Shown: positions 1 through 11,206, counted from the first letter of the stretch. The stretch: DNA of 64,000 bases from Galeruca laticollis (GCA_963921935.1 OY998179.1:61486222-61550221), one strand, 5' to 3'. Notes: generated by a model from the letters alone, not told the origin. Numbers and translations are program-made.

Positions 1-812
1 ATCTCTCTCTCCTGATATGTCACCTTGCAGAAACGAAGTAACTGCATCCATATGGTCAATATCGAGGTTATTTTCTGCTGCTAGTCCAAGAAGATACCTT
101 ATTGTGCTGTATCGAACCACAGGAGAGTAGGTTTGTTCAAAATCGATACCTTTCCTTTGAGCACAACCTTTTATTACCAAACGAGCTTTATACTGATGTG
201 TATACAGCTTCGGCCCAAAAATTATTTGGCAACTGTGCTTCAATTAGAAGTCATCGAGCTTTTTCAATAATTGTCCGATTCAACATCTCTGCTTTGCCAT
301 TCTGTTCAGGAGTATATGGACAAGTAAGCTAATGTTGTATACCTGCAGTTTTGATCAAATTCTTGAATTCGTTTGAGCAATATCCCCACCATTGTCAGTT
401 CGTAGACACTTTATTTTTTTATCTGTATGAGTTTCAACAAAGCTTTTATAAGTATTGAAAAAATCTATTACTTGGTTCTTATTCTTCAAAAAATATACGG
501 TTGTATGATGAGTATAATCGTCAAGGAAAGTAAGTACATATCGAGAACTAGATAGTGACTTATCCTGCATCGGTCCACACAAATCCGAATGTATCAACTC
601 CAAACATCGTGACGATTGACTCTTACTTGTTTAAAAAGGGAAACGGTGACTTTTTCCTAATACGCATGTTTCACATACAAAGTTCGGATCGAAATTATCC
701 GAGAAATCTAAGCCATATATACCATTCCCTTATTCATTGTATTTAAACTCCCTGGTTTTACATGCGCTGAATGCCTATGCCATAGATTGCATTCTTTTTC
801 TGCATTGTTGAA
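1..812 (-). pseudogene. Copia pol remnant: pre-integrase, integrase core and start of reverse transcriptase
   Basis: This is the integrase and reverse transcriptase part of a Ty1/Copia retrotransposon, which would insert cDNA and copy element RNA in virus-like particles. On the minus strand the GAG pre-integrase stretch (LWHRHSAHV-like, about 604-812) is followed by the integrase core (355-603, with HSDLCGP and FLDDYT, the first catalytic Asp) and the region YTPEQNGKAEM (about 280-310). The RT start EQTYSPVVRYSTIRYLLGLA lies at 1-150. Several in-frame stops (TAG and TGA near 255-330) and a deletion around position 195, which joins integrase (AEAVYTSV) directly to RT (YKARLVIKG), make it dead. 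The rest of RT and RNase H lie left of the window. Confidence 0.9.
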
Positions 813-1340
813 TCAGACGGAACCATTATTTTGTGATGGAACTAAATCCATTTTAACCAGGTTATTTGCTATCCTAGCTATAGCTATGAGTTTGTTATTA
901 ACATTGTAAATTTTAGCTCCATTAGAGTTAAAGATTACAGTGTTACCTTTACTCACTATTTGACTAACTGACAATAAATTCATTTTTAATTCGGAAACAA
1001 AATATACATCATGTTCTTTGATGGTTGAATGTTTGCTTTTATCAACTGATCGAGAAAGATTGACGTTGCCGATAGTCTCCGTACACATTTCTTCATTATT
1101 TGCAGTGGTAACAGTCAACTTTGCGGACTTATATTTTCTAGCACATCTCGATTTGCTGTCATATGCGCTGAGCAACCTGAGTCTAAAAACCACGACTTGT
1201 TATTTTTGTCCTGCACTGCGAACACTGATAATAATGCAGAGTCAGATTGTCTTGACCTTTTATCTCCAGTATCCGATTTTTTATCTACAGGATCTTTTTT
1301 CTTGTCGCACTGGCTTGGAAAATGTCCATACACGTTATAG
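813..1340 (-). pseudogene. Copia gag-pol junction: zinc knuckle and aspartic protease region
   Basis: This continues the same Copia element. Reading leftward on the minus strand, a degraded CCHC zinc knuckle (CFNYNVYGHFPSQC, second Cys replaced by Tyr) is followed by the aspartic protease motif WFLDSGCSAHMT at about 1170-1205 and the flap/body region with LLSVSQIV. In Copia elements this protease processes the single Gag-Pol polyprotein. The gag frame upstream and the protease frame are offset by a frameshift near a T-rich run at 1352-1375, so the polyprotein is no longer continuous. Confidence 0.88.
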
Positions 1341-1967
1341 TTAAAACAACGTACTCCTTTTTTTGTTTTTCTTTACATTCTGCTTAGTTTTGTTGAACCT
1401 TGAACCACTGGCACCATACATGGCCACTGACTTGTTTTCACAACTCGGAGCTACTGATATATCTTGAAGCAACTTGGTTTTGATCGAGTCTGCTGTTACT
1501 GGAGTGCCTGAACTTTCGATCCCCATTATCATTGGCTTGTACGTTTCTGGTAGACCAGCTAACAAAATTGTACCTATCCATTCGTCACTCACCGTTAAGC
1601 CAATATTTGACAACTTATGAGCGGCAGTTACAACGGTGTTAACATATCCCTCAACAGAATCTCTATTTTCTAGAGTTGTTGTTATCAGTATACGTAGTAA
1701 ACCAACACGTCTTGTAAGAACTGAATCTTGGAAGGTAGCTTCTAAATTGTCCCATGCTTCCTTGGCAGTTTTTGTGTTCTGAACATGGACATAATTCAGC
1801 GGATCAACGAGAAGTATGATTTTCGACCTGGCCTTATTGATTTTTTTGACATCGGTATCCGTACCAATTACTGAATCCCACAATTCCTCGTGCTCTAAAT
1901 AAGTTTGTACGGCGAACATCCATGTATCGTAATTCTCACGACCTTTAAGTCTTTCAATGGACGGCAT
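1341..1967 (-). pseudogene. Copia gag (UBN2-type capsid) ORF, 208 codons
   Basis: N-terminal Gag of the Copia element, the capsid protein. The start ATG at 1967 opens MPSIERLKGRENYDTWMFAV, the usual Copia Gag beginning (L.G.NY..W). The central part with AKEAWDNLEATFQ and LLAGLPETYKPMIMGIE is typical of the Retrotran_gag_2/UBN2 family. The C-terminus is Lys-rich and then runs out of frame just before the zinc knuckle. It sits directly downstream of the LTR and primer binding site. The ORF itself is open, but the rest of the element is broken. Confidence 0.9.
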
Positions 1968-1982
1968 CTGAAAGCCTGTTTT

Positions 1983-1996
1983 CTGGGCCCATAACC
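1983..1996 (-). promoter_or_regulatory. Primer binding site of Copia element (initiator-tRNA internal fragment)
   Basis: The minus-strand sequence GGTTATGGGCCCAG starts just after the LTR end. It is complementary to the anticodon arm of initiator methionine tRNA, the primer known for Drosophila copia, where an internal tRNA fragment is used rather than its 3' end. Its position between LTR and gag fits that role. Confidence 0.8.
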
Positions 1997-1999
1997 TTT

Positions 2000-2221
2000 T
2001 GTTGTAAAAGCAAATATTGGGATGTATATTCCTTTTTTCTTGGTATGATTATATATCTTTTTATTAATTCAAGCAATATACAAAATCTACAATCTACTAG
2101 TCAAGTATTTTATATTCTAATATCTATGACATTACATTACTGACAGTTCTTATTCAACCGACTAGATTATATCTAGTAATACACTAAAGTAATAGATTAT
2201 TTCAAATTTACTTCAACAACA
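2000..2221 (-). mobile_element. 5' LTR of the Copia element (222 bp)
   Basis: On the minus strand the segment begins TGTTGAAGTAAATTTG and ends CAACA, giving the short inverted ends (TGTTG..CAACA) expected of an LTR. It is followed by a gap of a few bases, the primer binding site and gag. The other LTR lies outside the window, so the boundaries rest on the inverted ends and the position of the primer site. The adjacent bases TTTTC at 2222-2226 may be one half of the 5-bp target duplication. Confidence 0.78.
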
Positions 2222-2680
2222 TTTTCATTGAAATTCATGAAACGATCTCGTGGGATGTGTTCGAATTTGATTTAAATACCAAATTCTCCTGTTTTTTATT
2301 TTCAACTTCCCCTGTATAACACAATTCACATACTCTGCCCAAAACAATATATCATTCTTCTCAACATTTCATATTTCTTTACATCATTCATTTTAACATT
2401 ACTACCTCATAAGAAATACAGATAAATATCGTCTTATGAATTTCCACTTAAAATTTCAAAGTACCCGACACCTTATCGCTTCATAAAAACCCCCTTCCAA
2501 ACTCCGTTATCTGTATCTACCAAACCTTTTCAGACCACAAAAAACTGCAAATTTTCACTCGCTGTATCTGACCGTTACATTTCAAAATCTTTTATCCCAT
2601 TGGTCAACTCCTAATATTTTTCTGCTTCCTCGCAACCATGTTAACCGACCTATAAATATGCACGATACCTTAGTTTTAGT
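2222..2680. other. Gene-free spacer
   Basis: AT-rich sequence between the Copia LTR and the minisatellite. I see no coding similarity, tRNA or clear repeat in it. Confidence 0.6.
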
Positions 2681-2944
2681 CACTTCCCAGTCGTCATTCA
2701 TACACTTCCCAGTCGGCATTCATACACTTCCCAGTCGTAACTCATACACTTCCCAGTCAGCATTCATACACTTCCCAGTCGGCATTCATACACTTCCCAG
2801 TTGTCATTCATACATTTCCCAATCGTCACTCATACACTTCCCAGTCGCCACTCATACATTTCCCAGTCGTCACTCATACACTTCCCAGTCGTCACTCATA
2901 CACTTCCCAGTCGGCATTCATACACTTCTCAATCATCCTTCATT
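2681..2944. repeat. 22-bp minisatellite, 12 units
   Basis: The unit CACTTCCCAGTCG plus a variable (T/G)(C/A)A(C/T)TCATA starts at 2681, 2703, 2725, 2747, 2769, 2791, 2813, 2835, 2857, 2879, 2901 and 2923, exactly 22 bp apart. The last unit is degraded. The variable positions alternate in a non-random way, for example GGCATTCATA and GTCACTCATA blocks, as after unequal exchange. Since 22 is not a multiple of 3, the array appears open in more than one frame. I regard those ORFs as artefacts of the repeat, not as a gene. Confidence 0.95.
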
Positions 2945-3315
2945 GTCTCTCTTCATCAGTCAACCGTCGTACATAATGGTACTAATGTTATAAGAGCACC
3001 CGGCGTTGGTACCGGTAAACCATATGTGTAATTAATCATTAATCATTCATTACTCCAGCAGATTATGTGAGAAATAATCAAAGTGCAAAACGCGTATAAT
3101 CCAGTGAAATTCTTAGTTGTTCATACAAAAGAACACTTTATAAAGTCATACAATATAGTAACATGAAAGTGAAATAATTGTTTAATTTCTTCATCCATAA
3201 TAATCCTATAAATCATATAGTGAATAAAACAATAGGTCCTTCGAGCAAAACATTGAACAATACAAACTTTCCATTCCATTTATTATCCCACGTGCAAAAA
3301 TGGGTTAATAAAACA
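2945..3315. other. Gene-free spacer
   Basis: AT-rich sequence between the minisatellite and the pogo-like relic. Nothing recognisable. It may include the left end of that element, but I could not find a matching inverted repeat. Confidence 0.5.
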
Positions 3316-3319
3316 GGAT

Positions 3320-4905
3320 CAGTAAAAAGAAGGAGATAATTGGCTTAGAGGTTTCCGAAATAACATTCTTCATCTTTGTCACTTAGTAAACCCGAAGGTA
3401 CAAGTTTGGCCACAGCGTTTGCATTCAATAAAGAAACCGTGCCTGCTTTTTTCCATGCATACAAAAATGCGTTGGCTGAAGGAAACTTTGAACCATCAAA
3501 AAATTTTTATGTCAATGAGCCGGGTGCAGCAAACTCCTAAAATTTTAGCACCAAAAGGACAAAAGCAAATAGGAGGAATGACTTCTGGAGAAAGATGTGT
3601 CCTAGTTACTATGATATGTTGTATTAATGCTGCTGGAAATACTGTGCCTCCATTATTAGTTTTTCCGAGGGCACATTTCAAAAGTGACTTGTTGAAAGGA
3701 GTACCATCAGGTACAATCGGAGCTGCAAATCAGAGTGGACAGTCCAATGAAGATAGATATTTTGAATACTTAGAACATTTTATATTATATGTTAAATCCA
3801 CTTTGGAGAATAAGGTTATTTTATTGTTAGTTATTCTTGAATAAAGCCATGATTCCATACGCACAATAGACTTGGCAAATCATACGGGAGTCGTTTTAGT
3901 TACTTTCCATCCTCATACATCACACCGATTACAGCCTCTCGATTTATCTGTTTTTGTGCCTTTTTAATCCTACTACAATAATGCCATGACTAATTGGATG
4001 AGCTCTCCGGGTAACGCAGGGAAACCAGTTACCATTTACGACGTAGCTGAACTGACAAATACGGCATACTTGAAAGCGTTTTGTCCAAACAACATAACCA
4101 AAGGCTTTCAAGTATCAGATACATATCCCTTAAACAGTGATATTTTTACATAACAAATCGAGAGGAGCCACATTCACACAATCCTTCCTATTTCTTCTAA
4201 CCCTGATCCATATTTTTGTGATGCATCCGAAATAGAGCCTAAGCCTTCATGTTCTGATTTAACGTCATCTTCTACCCTAGAAGCTAAGTCGGCCTTTCAA
4301 GAAATAATTCCTGTTATGTCAAGTTTTATTTCACCATATGAGGTTCGTTCCATTCCAAAAGCTCCGGTACGCAAAGGCGGCGCAAAAAGGAAGGGCTCGA
4401 ATCCTTACCGACACCCCCAGAACTTAATGAAATATATGAAAATAAGGCAAAAGTCATGGAAAAGAAGCAAGAAAAGTTACTACAGAATAGAAAAAACGTA
4501 AAACGAAAGTTAAGCTTTGAAGAAACGTCGTCAGAGGAAGATCAAATTGTGATTTTGAGATTAAAAGTGACAGCAGTTATTCAGATAATAATTCTTTGCT
4601 ATATTTAGAAATTGATTCTAATCAATTTACACCAAATCACCTTCAGGAAGGTAATTTCAATTTGGCGTGCTTAAAAGGAAAAAAAACATTCAGGCTATTT
4701 TATAGCCACCATTTCAGGAAAGGTGGACGACACAGAATTCCAATTAAAATATCTAAAGAAAGCTTATTTCTTCAAACATGGCTACATATTTACTGTTGAA
4801 GATGAAGTAGAATATACAAAAAACATCAGCGAAAAACTTCTACAACTACGTGCAGCAGGTTCATCCTCTCGGCAATCAAACATTTATCTTTCCAGTATCT
4901 TTTGA
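3320..4905 (+). pseudogene. Pogo/Tigger-like (DDE_1) transposase relic
   Basis: Relic of a cut-and-paste transposase of the pogo/Tigger/Jerky group. In order: the end of the DNA-binding half (NWLRGFR, 3335-3365), the region before the first catalytic Asp (VNEPGAAN where family members read VDETG, so Asp to Asn, about 3509-3530), and the core APKGQKQIGGMTSGERC at about 3540-3600. Then ENKVILLLV, where the second Asp should follow but a frameshift intervenes (about 3835). SHRLQPLDLSVF (about 3925-3960) marks the third Asp region. The C-terminal tail includes EVRSIPKAPVRKGG and a Lys/Glu-rich part, then a chromo-like end to 4905. At least four frame changes make it inactive. Confidence 0.85.
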
Positions 4906-5149
4906 TAAAATTAATTTAGGGTAAGTCTGTGTATTATTTATATTTTGTTTTTTCAATAAAACTTTCACGAACATTAGGAAGTATTTTTGTTTTTCACATT
5001 ATATTATGGTTGCAAAGGTGCTTCATCACGTGTCCCTAGGTAGGTATAACTCATCGTGTCCTTAGGTACAACAGACCGCCGGTTGTAACTAGGGACACTC
5101 ACATACATACAAAGAAAGTGCTGAAATAGTTAGAAATATATAAGTTGGA
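4906..5149. other. Spacer with a doubled short motif
   Basis: No coding signal. The sequence GTGTCC(C/T)(T)AGGTA occurs twice in a row around 5030-5070, next to a palindromic ACC/GGT stretch. A related string recurs near 10024. This may be a decayed terminal repeat of the adjacent relic. Confidence 0.35.
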
Positions 5150-5301
5150 AAATTAGTATATTACGTAACGAGTGAGGGAAAGTAACATTTTTCACACTAG
5201 TGGGAAGTATTGTCTCACTCGGCTTGCGCCTCGTGAAACACTCCCACGAGTGTGAAAAATCACTTTCACACAAGTAATGTACAATATTTTTCCTACGACC
5301 A
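5150..5301. repeat. Palindromic repeat, left copy
   Basis: An imperfect palindrome of about 150 bp. The arms include TTCACACTAGTGGGAAGT on the left and ACTCCCACGAGTGTGAA on the right, around a 22-bp core at 5215-5236. The outer ends read AGTATATTACGTAACGAGTG and CACAAGTAATGTACAATATT. The same unit is found inverted at 9546-9697, and weaker relatives lie at about 9405-9485 and 48194-48730, so it is a dispersed hairpin (MITE-like) family. Confidence 0.85.
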
Positions 5302-6172
5302 CCCATGTTACTAAACAATATGTAAATATCAAATCGTGTATATTAAGTTGCCTGACTAATGGTACGTTGTATTTGTGACAGTAGATGTTTGCATATGGTT
5401 TCTATAAAAAGTGCACATGAATTTACAATTACTTTCATAGTGAAATATAGAAATAACGATAATTAATGTTTATTTGAAAATATTACAATAAGTAAGTACT
5501 TATTAGATACAACTGGGGAACAAATTCAATTACATACTTTATAGGGCGAGCATGCAAGTTTCAGGGTCGACGATGAAGGCGGAGCCCTAAAAGCATGCGA
5601 GTGGTTTTCTTATTTAAATTTACCTACGTAATAACTACAAATATAACACAAAATCTGTTCAAAAATTATTAAAATTCGCCAAATTTTGTAATAAAGTAAA
5701 ACAAATACGGCCGGGAATCGAACCGCGGTCTACTCCTTAGAGTAATAATAAACGTAGAGAGCGCTATTCATTCATAAACACGTTTATTTTTGCGGCCAAC
5801 AATTCTAAACGCCAGTAGTGAAATAATGAATGAATTACAAAAAGTGGTATGGTATTGTAGATACACGGCCATTGTAATTTCGGCTGTTTTTCTGACAAAC
5901 TTGGCACCGACGAACCATGATAATCCAAAAACATTAAAAAAATTAACTTAAAAGTTTATTTTGTCACTAAAAGTCTTGAAAAACACATCAAAACGAAAGA
6001 ACTAAATGTTTACTCTCTAGTTATAATGGCGCTCGTATAAACAAACCACGTTTGATATTATTTACTACAATACTACGACGTATTCGAAATGATCGTCGAT
6101 CACACTCTGACGATATTTGCATCTCTCTTCATATAGTAACTGAGCAAGGACAAAACTACTATATACATTACT
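5302..6172. other. Gene-free spacer with a tRNA-like B box
   Basis: Mostly AT-rich. At 5714-5724 the minus strand reads GGTTCGATTCC, a perfect RNA polymerase III B box / tRNA T-loop, preceded by CGCTCTCTACG. No complete tRNA cloverleaf can be folded, so a SINE or decayed tRNA-derived repeat is more likely than a tRNA gene. I see no coding similarity in the remainder. Confidence 0.4.
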
Positions 6173-7072
6173 AAGGCTTGGAAAATATGCACTAAAAAAT
6201 ACCAAAATATGCATGCAAATATGCTCTAAAAATAGGTCAAAATATGCAGTTAAATATGCACTTGTGCTCTTAAATATGCACTTTTCTCCTTTATATAGAT
6301 ATTACCTAAACATCATTTTTAAGGTAAACAAAAAACAGAGTGAAAAAACACTATACTTATTTATTTATATTATTAAACTTCAATAATATAGTTGTTAAGC
6401 TTACCGTTTTAGCGCAAATTGTGCAGAAAACGGATGTTGAATCCACTATCTTTAAATCCTTTCTATTGTTGATCCACTTTTTTAGCAGAATATTTTTTTC
6501 GGTTGGTTGTTTTGGCATTTTGGCAACTTTGATAAAACTTTAAACTCCACAATTCACAAAATTATTCTCTTGTTGACAGAAGGACTACCAAATCAATTTT
6601 AACTAATGTTTTCTAAAGACAAGCAAAGGAAAAGAAATCCCTTCCCCAAAAGCATATTTAATAGTTTGAAAACTGGTAGCGGGAATGAATGAAGAATATC
6701 ATTTACGAGCTAGCAAGGTTATTTTATTACGACCCATGGTTTTTACAACCACCGAAATATTTAAGCCGGACGTGAAGAATTAGTATTTGAAAGAAATGTA
6801 AAAATAATCCCATTTTATGAGACCATCTGTCGTTTAACACAAGAACGGCAGTAAAATAGTAATTAGTGGGTCCTAATCCCGATACAAAGATGAATTGCGG
6901 CTACCTGACAAGCCGTCGCACTGTGCCTTGTTCAAAAAATGCACTAAAAAATTAAATTTTTGCAAAAATACGGTAAAATATGCATTATTTTATTTTGCAT
7001 ATGCATTATTCAAAAAATGGCGAAGTATGCACATATGCACTTAACATGCATTTTGCATATTTTCCAAGCTTT
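6173..7072. mobile_element. Non-autonomous hAT-type element, 900 bp, with TIRs and target duplication
   Basis: The ends are inverted: AAGGCTTGGAAAATATGCA at 6173 and the complement of AAAGCTTGGAAAATATGCA at 7072. Flanking direct repeats ATACATTACT at 6163-6172 and 7073-7082 fit an 8-bp hAT duplication with chance extension. The inside holds many short ATATGCA motifs near both ends, which could be transposase binding sites, and a first exon of a transposase on the minus strand (6357-6518). It cannot move by itself because the rest of the transposase is missing. Confidence 0.8.
6357..6518 (-). pseudogene. hAT transposase first exon remnant (BED-like zinc finger start)
   Basis: A 53-codon ORF starting at 6518. 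It begins MPKQPTEKNILLKKWI and contains FCTICAKTV at about residues 30-40, a C-x2-C pair like the amino-terminal zinc finger of hAT transposases and CGBP1-type proteins. A consensus splice donor follows (exon end at 6405, then GTAAGC). The ORF downstream of it reads through to a stop at 6357 and is likely intron. No other transposase exon remains in the 900-bp element. Internal deletion of an autonomous parent would explain this. Confidence 0.55.
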
Positions 7073-7909
7073 ATACATTACTATTGACACTTTAAACAGG
7101 TACTGAAATTTTGAGCAATGTTGCCACTTTTAGTTATAACCATAAAGGTGTCTAAGGATGCAACAAACACTTGTTTAAAATTTATATAAGAATATGCCTT
7201 TATTAAGTAAAATTCAAGTATTATTAATTCATTTTAAAAGTAGCGACTCAAATGCATAAATTAGTATGACTTTTTTTATTTGCATACGTTTTTAACACAT
7301 TTTCAATTAAATTTCTAATTTCATTTTTCCTACAACTAAAGAGATTTTGTAAATATGGCAAAGCAGTGGAAATGTCCGCAAGTGAGCTTAGATTGTGACT
7401 CGATGTTTGGGGCAAGAAAAGATCAAAACAAATATATCTATTTTGTTTGTTAATCTGAGGTTTACTCCAACATTCTCCAAATTGTCATGACGCGTTAACC
7501 ACTGAGCTACTATAAGATAGCTGTCAAAAGTTCTTATTTTAGGTATATCTATAGTATAGTTGTAGGAATTTAAAAAAATCAAATTATTATGAATTAAAAT
7601 GTCTTCTGCGTTATTTTGAAAATATTTTGTACCACAAACTGATTATTTTAAAAATAATCATATGTTGTAGGTACAGTTAATGATGTTTTCAAATAAATAA
7701 AACCATCATATTTTGTAAATTTATCGCGTGATCGTAACAAATATATACTAATTATAAAAGTGAAAAATAATAAAGTAGCCTTATGTCAAAATTCTCAAAT
7801 TATAACACAAAGCATAGAAATAGTTTTTGTGAAGTGTAAGTGTAAGTGAAATATTTATTACATAAAAGTGTAAACGAATTATAATTGTGAGATAAACTAA
7901 AAATAAAAA
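7073..7909. other. Gene-free spacer with a tRNA-like A box
   Basis: AT-rich sequence. On the minus strand, 7491-7509 reads TAGCTCAGTGGTTAACGCG, an excellent tRNA D-arm / polymerase III A box. The expected B box downstream (leftward) is not intact and no cloverleaf forms, so this looks like a decayed tRNA-derived SINE head. The 5' flank of the recombinase relic starts near 7780. Confidence 0.4.
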
Positions 7910-8587
<678 letters not shown>

Positions 8588-8740
8588 AAATATGTAAATT
8601 TGAGACCGCAAACGAACCATAAAACCCCTTTTATGAATTTTCAAAACGGAAAATGTACCCAACAGGTGGTCGGAATTAATAAAATAGGTAGCGTAGCGAA
8701 AACGGTGGCCACTTTTTTAAAATTGGATAATCCATAATTA

Positions 8741-9205
8741 TATACCGGTCACTGTTTTTGCAGGTCATCAGCAACTATTTTAGTAGATGCAGGAGCAAAC
8801 GTGACAACCCTTAAAAGACACGGAGGGTGGTAGTCCTCAACTGTTGCAGAGGGATACGTTGATGACTCAAACCGATTACATATTGCCAATAAAATAATGG
8901 GTGCGATAGCGTCTTCATCTAAAGAAAATATTCAACCAAGAAACAAATCATTTACAGATTTGTCTTACGACACTGAAATTCCATCATCAAAAAAAATATT
9001 TATCCAACCACAAGTAACCCAACCAATAGAAACAATTTTAAACCAACCACCAACAACAATATTGACCAGTAGCAGCATTCAAAACATCGATGAAAAGATT
9101 GCCAGTAATATCACATCGTCATCTATGCAATCACCTATAACTTTCACAAACTGCCAGGGTAATTATTTTACATTTAATTTTTATGCTGCTCCAGAAAAAA
9201 AATAA
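8741..9205 (+). pseudogene. Crypton-like tyrosine recombinase, C-terminal part (relic 1)
   Basis: Box II of the recombinase (YTGHCFCRSSATILVDAG, from 8741) has the catalytic His, but the following Arg position carries Cys (TGC; a CpG transition would explain it). TTLKRHGGW follows, then an in-frame stop (TAG at about 8831), then SSTVAEGYVDDS with the presumed nucleophilic Tyr. From 8897 the frame stays open for 102 codons as a Ser/Thr/Gln-rich tail ending FNFYAAPEKK. Stop and Arg loss together mean an inactive enzyme. Confidence 0.8.
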
Positions 9206-9545
9206 CATACTTAATATCGATTTCATGAGCTTACCTTTTTTATTCTTGCAGTAAGTTTACATCGTTTGTGCTTAGTTTTGTTTCTAATAAATTTCTCGTT
9301 TCGTTACTCTAGTTTTTATTTCATTATGCTATTATTAGATATGATTTGACTCTAGTGTCATATGCGAACACAAAACACAAAAACCTAAGGTACTTTTCAA
9401 ATATTTATGGCCGTTGGAAAAATAGTGTACATAACTCGTTGGAAAGTGAATTTCACTCATTTCATTTCCGCACTCACCGATGTCAACATTATTTTTAAAA
9501 AACCATCACAATAAACAATACTTATTTGTTACAATTATTATCGCA
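9206..9545. other. Gene-free spacer with a weak palindromic-family member
   Basis: No gene. At about 9405-9485 a degraded relative of the palindromic repeat is visible (GGAAAAATAGTGTACATAAC..AATTTCACTC), directly before the better copy at 9546. Confidence 0.45.
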
Positions 9546-9697
9546 TGGTCGTATGAAAAATAGTGTACATTACTTGTGCGTAGGGTAATTTTCACACTCG
9601 TGGGAGTGTCTCACTCGGCTTGCGCCTCGTGAGACAATACTTCCCACTTGTGTGAAAAATGTCACTCTCCGCACTCGTTACGTAATATACTAATTTA
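9546..9697. repeat. Palindromic repeat, right copy (inverted relative to 5150-5301)
   Basis: This is the reverse complement of the left copy over its arms (CACTCGTGGGAGTGT, ACAATACTTCCCACTTGTG) and outer ends (TGGTCGTATGAAAAATAGTG, ACGTAATATACTAATTT). The 22-bp core at 9611-9632 is the exception: it reads in the same direction on the plus strand as the core at 5215-5236. The two copies flank the recombinase relic and the 900-bp hAT element. Confidence 0.85.
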
Positions 9698-10734
9698 TCA
9701 TAAAAAAAGACTAAAATCTTGTCGTCATTGCAACTTACTATTTATACCTAAGTAGACTTTTCGCAAAGTTTTATCAAATTATACATGCAACCCGTGCGAT
9801 ATTATATCACACTATATAGGGTGATATTATATCACACTCTAATGTGATATTAGATACTTTCCAAATAACAAGACAGTGGTGTTTTGTGTAGTTTTCGTAA
9901 GTGGTCGTAGGAAAAAGTATTTTCGAATAAACTTTACAAATGTATGATCAACCGTCCAGATTTTTTTTCATTTTTTAATACCCTTATTTGTCTAATTTAT
10001 AAAAACCAAATTGTAAAAATAACTGTCCTTAGGTACAACACTTTCCCCTATATGGCATTTCTTCTATGGAACATAGGAGCAAATACTCTTAAATAAGTAG
10101 TGTATTGTACTTAATATTATAGAAGCATATAAGTTTCAAATTGGTTATTTATATCTTTGTAAAACAGATTTGAATTAATAAATGTAGAGTTTGTGAAATT
10201 ATTTTATTAGAGTCAATAGTAAAATCAATACATCATATAATACAAATACATAAAATCTTATAATTTAATAACAAAAGTGTTATAGGTATACAATTTAAAA
10301 CTATATTATAATAGGTATACGGTCACATTCATAATATTTAAAAACAAAACTAACTTTAATTGAATCGTATATAACTAAAACGTTTTTTTCTTTGCTCAAT
10401 GTAATAACCACTTGCTTTTAAGTATATTGAAAATTCTTCCATTATTTGTCTGGTGGTATTTCTAACAGATAATCATTTTTAGCATTGTGGTGAATTTGTT
10501 TTACTTCAATTTGTAGTTTGTGATTGTTAAAATTCAGAAAAATGTTGAATACATGTATTTGAAAATCAGAATTATGGAATTAACAATATTCATATTTAAA
10601 AGACATAATCAAATGGAAGAAGCAAGAACTTTTTAAAAATAAACTTTTTGTAGGTACCCATGATATTATAAAATATACTTATTTGTCTTCTATTTCCAAT
10701 ATCATGAAATTATTTGCTCCCTATACCTTGATTA
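9698..10734. other. AT-rich gene-free spacer
   Basis: No coding similarity. Around 9798-9853 the short palindrome GTGATATTATATCAC and relatives occur several times in succession. Otherwise simple AT-rich sequence. Confidence 0.5.
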
Positions 10735-10740
10735 TTTATT
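10735..10740 (-). terminator. Poly(A) signal AATAAA for the basic-protein gene
   Basis: The minus strand reads CAATAAATAA here, about 83 bases after the stop codon of the ORF ending at 10823. That is a normal distance for a short 3' UTR. Confidence 0.45.
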
Positions 10741-10822
10741 GCAATGGATTTAGAAAATACGATTTAATTAAAAGTCACAAATACTCATACCTGATCGGAA
10801 ATTTTGGTGCGAAAAAAATATT

Positions 10823-11206
10823 TTATCGTCCACAACGAGCATATTTACATTTACAACAATCGTCATCGCTAGAATATGAATAACAGCTGGAACAACTACA
10901 GTCGGAAGAATGTGACGAATAATCCGAACTATCATAAAAATCGCATCTTCCCTTATCATATGGAGTTCTTGCTTGGGATTTCTTTGTTTTTGAAGTAGGT
11001 TTTTTAGCAGTACTCGCTTTTTTCTTCGTAGCGACTGATGGTTTCTTTGCTGTAGCAGTGGATTTTTTAGCAGTACTGCTTGATCCAGATTGAGATTTTC
11101 TGGGTTTTTTAGGTTTTACTTTTGCATCTTTGGAAGGAGCCTTGCAAGGTAAACAAATTGAACCTGACTTGCAGGATTCAGAATTTGATTTAGTTCGACC
11201 AGGCAT
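10823..11206 (-). CDS. Small basic Lys/Ala/Ser/Cys-rich protein, 127 aa; possible sperm nuclear basic protein
   Basis: A single-exon ORF starting at 11206. The amino end has three Cys (residues about 12-21). The middle (about 30-80) is a run of Lys-Lys and Ala/Ser/Thr repeats of the PKKPRKSQSG and STAKKPSVATKK kind, as in histone H1 tails and protamine-like proteins. The C-terminus turns acidic and aromatic, then Cys-rich (SSDDDCCKCKYARCGR). No membrane segment or signal peptide. The gene is not part of any visible transposon and has a poly(A) signal just downstream. I do not recognise a specific orthologue. Chromatin packaging in sperm is an inference from composition alone; a chance or orphan gene is the alternative. 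Confidence 0.55.
   Translation of the reverse strand: MPGRTKSNSESCKSGSICLPCKAPSKDAKVKPKKPRKSQSGSSSTAKKSTATAKKPSVATKKKASTAKKPTSKTKKSQARTPYDKGRCDFYDSSDYSSHSSDCSCSSCYSYSSDDDCCKCKYARCGR

Noticed and set aside
2658..3031. ORFs through the minisatellite (repeating Ser/His/Pro-rich peptide)
   Set aside because: The 22-bp unit lacks stops in more than one frame, so openness is a property of the repeat. There is no start context, conservation or flanking gene signal.
5130..5318. Minus-strand ORF across the palindromic repeat
   Set aside because: It covers the hairpin repeat and reads nothing conserved.
5690..5770. A tRNA gene on the minus strand
   Set aside because: Only the T-loop/B box is good. 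The acceptor and D stems do not pair.
7480..7560. A tRNA gene on the minus strand
   Set aside because: The D-arm is good but there is no T-arm and no acceptor stem.
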